In this document: piece after piece, positions 61,608-64,000 of the stretch
Layout of the letters: the number at the start of each line of letters is the position of its first letter
Numbering within the stretch: the stretch's first letter is position 1
Assembly: GCA_000309945.1 (NCBI GenBank)
Contig: CM001633.1
Location: forward strand, 4,939,793 to 5,003,792
Direction: 5' to 3'
DNA: 64,000 nt
From: Leptolyngbyaceae cyanobacterium JSC-12
GTDB taxonomy: Bacteria; Cyanobacteriota; Cyanobacteriia; Leptolyngbyales; Leptolyngbyaceae
Translations under genes and position numbers: made by a program
Notes under the pieces: generated by a model
Seen by the model: the letters and a program-made list of their open reading frames with translations, nothing else
What the model was told of the DNA's origin: nothing
Databases searched by the model: none

Positions 61608-63326
61608 ATGAGTAATAGCCCCGCTAGTATTCTGGTCATTGACGATCAGCCCGATCATCTCCGGACGCTTTCGGCAATTCTGCAAAACAGGGGGTATCAG
61701 GTCAGGCAAGCCACCAATGGTCCTATGGCTTTGAGAACAATCGCATCCCAACCGCCCGATCTAATCTTACTGGATATTCGCATGCCTCAGATGGATGGAT
61801 ATGCTGTATGCGCCGCTCTTAAACAATCGCCTCAAACACAAGAAATTCCAGTCATTTTCCTGAGTGCATTAGGAGATGCAGCAGATAAGGCAAGAGCTTT
61901 TGACATGGGTGGAGTTGACTACATTACGAAGCCATTTCAAGCTGGGGAAGTATTGGCTCGAATTAGCAATCAACTGAATATTCAACAACAGCAACGGCAA
62001 TTGTCGGATGTCTTACAGCAGATGCAACGCTTGAACTCCAGCTTGGAAGAACGAATCCAGGCACAGACTTTGGAACTGCAACAAGCCCTAGAGTATGAAA
62101 GAACCCTCAAGCAGATTAGCGATCGCGTGCGAGATTCGCTTGATCAAACCTACATTCTACGAACCACAGTTGAAGAATTGACGCGTGTGCTTCAGGCGCA
62201 ATGCTGCGATACAGTTTTGTTCAACCCTGATCAAACAACTGAAATCTTTTGTTATCAAGCAGGAAATGGTAAATCATCAGAACCCTACGATTCCGTTCCA
62301 TCTCTGTTGCAGCGCCCAGGAGTGAGCGAGCAACTCGAACAGGGGACAACCCTCGCCTTCTGCTGCTTGACTGAGGATGCAGCAAACCGTTACTCAGCGA
62401 TTCTGGGTTGTCCAATTCGAGATGACCGCACCTGGTTAGGAACCTTATGGTTATTCAAACCATTGGCTGCGACCTTCAGTAACCAAGAAATTCGCTTAGT
62501 GGAACAGGTGGCAAATCAATGTGCGATCGCATTGCGCCAGGCACGACTCTACCAGGAAGCCCAGGCACAAATTGTGGAGTTGCATCGCCTCAACCAGCTT
62601 AAAGACGATTTCCTTAGCACCATTTCCCATGAACTGCGTACACCTGTAGCAAATATGCGGATGGTATTGCAATTGCTGGCGATCGCCACCAATCAAGGAC
62701 AAACTTTCCTGGCACAAATGACCGAAATGGAAGCAGAAAACAACCGAATTGTGCAGTATTTCAGGATTTTGCAAGAAGAGTGTGAACGGGAAATTAATTT
62801 GATTCAAGATTTGTTAGATATTCAACATCTTGAAGCAGGTACTCGCCCCCTAGATCTGACAACCCTAGACTTGAACAATTGGCTATCACATGTGTTGGAG
62901 TCCTATGAACTCCAGACTCAAAATCATCAGCAACAACTCGTTACGCAATTTGCCCCCATGCTGCCACGGCTGACAACCGATCTTACCTGTTTGAACCGAA
63001 TTGTTGTGGAATTGCTAAACAATGCCTGCAAGTACACACCTGCCCATGAGACGATTACAGTATCAACTGAGGCTACAGCCGATCACATATTTCTGCGTGT
63101 CTCCAACTCTGGCGTCGAAATTTCACCCGACGAACAAACACGTATGTTTGATAAGTTTTATCGCATTCCCAATAATGATCCCTGGAAACATAGCGGAACT
63201 GGTTTAGGATTGGCGCTCGTCTGGCAATTAGTCAACCACATTGGAGGTTCGATTCAGGTCACCAGTGGCGATCGCGTCACCTGTTTCACCCTCCAACTTC
63301 CCCATACCCTTTCTCCCATGCCCTAG
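61608..63326 (+). CDS. REC-GAF-histidine kinase
   Basis: About 572 residues from the ATG giving MSNSPASILVIDDQPDHLRT; a further ATG at 61518 adds 30 hydrophobic residues without clear family support. REC (phospho-Asp in LILLDIRMPQMDGYAV, YITKPFQAGE), coiled-coil, GAF (~150-310, ending VANQCAIALRQARLYQEAQA), DHp with His box STISHELRTPVANMRM, and a HATPase with NNACKYTP, NSGVEISPDE and SGTGLGLALVW. The G1 box lacks the usual Asp (NSG for DxG), as in a cyanobacterial subgroup that still ends FDKFYRIPNNDPWKHSGTGL. Soluble; signal unknown. Confidence 0.9.
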   Translation: MSNSPASILVIDDQPDHLRTLSAILQNRGYQVRQATNGPMALRTIASQPPDLILLDIRMPQMDGYAVCAALKQSPQTQEIPVIFLSALGDAADKARAFDMGGVDYITKPFQAGEVLARISNQLNIQQQQRQLSDVLQQMQRLNSSLEERIQAQTLELQQALEYERTLKQISDRVRDSLDQTYILRTTVEELTRVLQAQCCDTVLFNPDQTTEIFCYQAGNGKSSEPYDSVPSLLQRPGVSEQLEQGTTLAFCCLTEDAANRYSAILGCPIRDDRTWLGTLWLFKPLAATFSNQEIRLVEQVANQCAIALRQARLYQEAQAQIVELHRLNQLKDDFLSTISHELRTPVANMRMVLQLLAIATNQGQTFLAQMTEMEAENNRIVQYFRILQEECEREINLIQDLLDIQHLEAGTRPLDLTTLDLNNWLSHVLESYELQTQNHQQQLVTQFAPMLPRLTTDLTCLNRIVVELLNNACKYTPAHETITVSTEATADHIFLRVSNSGVEISPDEQTRMFDKFYRIPNNDPWKHSGTGLGLALVWQLVNHIGGSIQVTSGDRVTCFTLQLPHTLSPMP

Positions 63327-63483
63327 CCCCTTGCATCAACCTCACAGGCACTCACCTCGACCGCCCATTAAGTTAACAATCATTCATAGCTGTAGTCATG
63401 TCAAACCCAGCGGAGGCAAACCAAAACATTTGCCCAGAAGAGCTTTTCAGGAATTCGACTTGTCCTAAGCGTTTTGACCCAAG

Positions 63484-63999
63484 CTATAACTTGATCAGAA
63501 AGGTTGTTCCTTGTCCTAAGGTAGAAAGGCACTCCAGGGTACCGCCATGTTTGACTGTGATAATTTCATAACTGATTGATAATCCCAGCCCAGTTCCTTT
63601 GCCTTCTGGCTTGGTTGTGAAGAAGGGTGTAAACAGTTTTTGACGAACATCCTCTGGCATCCCAGACCCATTGTCTATAATCTGAATGCACACGCGATCG
63701 CCATCTAAGCTGGTGCGAATTGTAATCGAGTTAGGGCTTTGTTCTAGCTGCATATAACTCTTGCCCTGATTGGCTTCTTCCAAGGCATCGATCGCATTTG
63801 CCAGGATATTCATGAATACCTGATTCAACTGACCAGGATAACATTCAACAGGCGGTAGATTACTGTACTCTTTAATAAGTTGAATTGCCGGACGATGGCC
63901 GTTTGCTTTTAGCCGATGCGATAGGATCATCAAGGTTGCTTCAATGCCCTCGTGAATATCAACTGCTCGCTTCTCTCCTTCATCGGTACGAGAATAGTT
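63484..63999 (-). CDS. Histidine kinase, C-terminal part, 5' end outside window
   Basis: 172 codons remain open to the window edge. The upstream part reads YSRTDEGEKRAVDIHEGIEA, the end of a DHp helix as seen in PAS/GAF kinases of the NtrB/HWE-unlike class, followed by a HATPase with N-box NILANAIDALEE, G1 DNGSGMPED and G2 KGTGLGLSISYEI. The catalytic parts are intact. It converges with the REC-GAF kinase. Confidence 0.88.
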   Translation of the reverse strand, partial: NYSRTDEGEKRAVDIHEGIEATLMILSHRLKANGHRPAIQLIKEYSNLPPVECYPGQLNQVFMNILANAIDALEEANQGKSYMQLEQSPNSITIRTSLDGDRVCIQIIDNGSGMPEDVRQKLFTPFFTTKPEGKGTGLGLSISYEIITVKHGGTLECLSTLGQGTTFLIKL

Positions 64000-64000
64000 T

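Noticed and set aside
1-64000. tRNA or rRNA genes
   Set aside because: I looked for T-loop signatures (GGTTCGANTC) and rRNA motifs on both strands and found none; a dedicated scan such as tRNAscan would be decisive.

Overview
The window is chromosomal DNA from a cyanobacterium, most likely a filamentous one of the Leptolyngbya/Oscillatoriales kind. Evidence: psaD (photosystem I), a psbA relic, the chlorophyll cyclase acsF, a bilin-forming heme oxygenase, several cyanobacterium-restricted families (DUF2949, DUF1816, DUF3370, DUF3611), many REC-first sensor kinases, and very frequent HIP1 octamers (GCGATCGC). I saw no rRNA, tRNA or CRISPR array. The exact species cannot be read from the sequence.

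Layout. 1-6.2 kb: a sensor kinase tail, psaD with a clear terminator, two small or unknown genes, a NarL-type regulator facing a broken CHASE3 kinase, and a collapsed psbA. 6.2-11.1 kb: a pentapeptide-repeat protein and a low-oxygen tetrapyrrole set: acsF on the minus strand, heme oxygenase and hemN on the plus strand. hemN is cut by an IS200-like element. Inverted repeats of ATAACT/AGTTAT recur in the promoters of psbA, acsF and the heme oxygenase and look like a shared operator. 11.2-36.7 kb: mostly housekeeping genes: GH13 glycosidase, FAD oxidoreductase, rlmB, mini-RNase III, a sulfite-oxidase-like protein, rpmF, cysA, lnt, clpS, MORN and DUF3370 proteins, plsC, an AmpG-like carrier, lexA, argF, a cobA-hemD fusion, ktrAB, tenA and a tocopherol-type methyltransferase.

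36.7-50.7 kb is a decaying accessory zone. It holds dispersed repeats, a kinase-like protein behind a twin-arginine leader, IS982 and IS630 relics, a damaged subtilisin-like protease, a DDE-type IS with a 20-bp terminal repeat abutted by a second identical IS200-like copy, an orphan unknown gene, a frameshifted secreted protein, and a P-type ATPase reduced to its two ends. 50.7-56.1 kb: small membrane proteins, a VOC protein and a tight SDR / FMN-reductase / aquaporin operon. 56.4-64 kb: a two-component cluster (truncated REC protein, 1302-residue hybrid kinase, REC-GAF kinase, and the end of another kinase on the minus strand).

The main biological stories are the erosion of a low-oxygen pigment/photosystem gene set (psbA collapsed, hemN interrupted) that still carries a candidate common operator, and a graded series of intact to degenerate histidine kinases. 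No wholly new system could be demonstrated. The strongest leads are the shared operator, the hemN interruption and the twin-arginine kinase-like protein.
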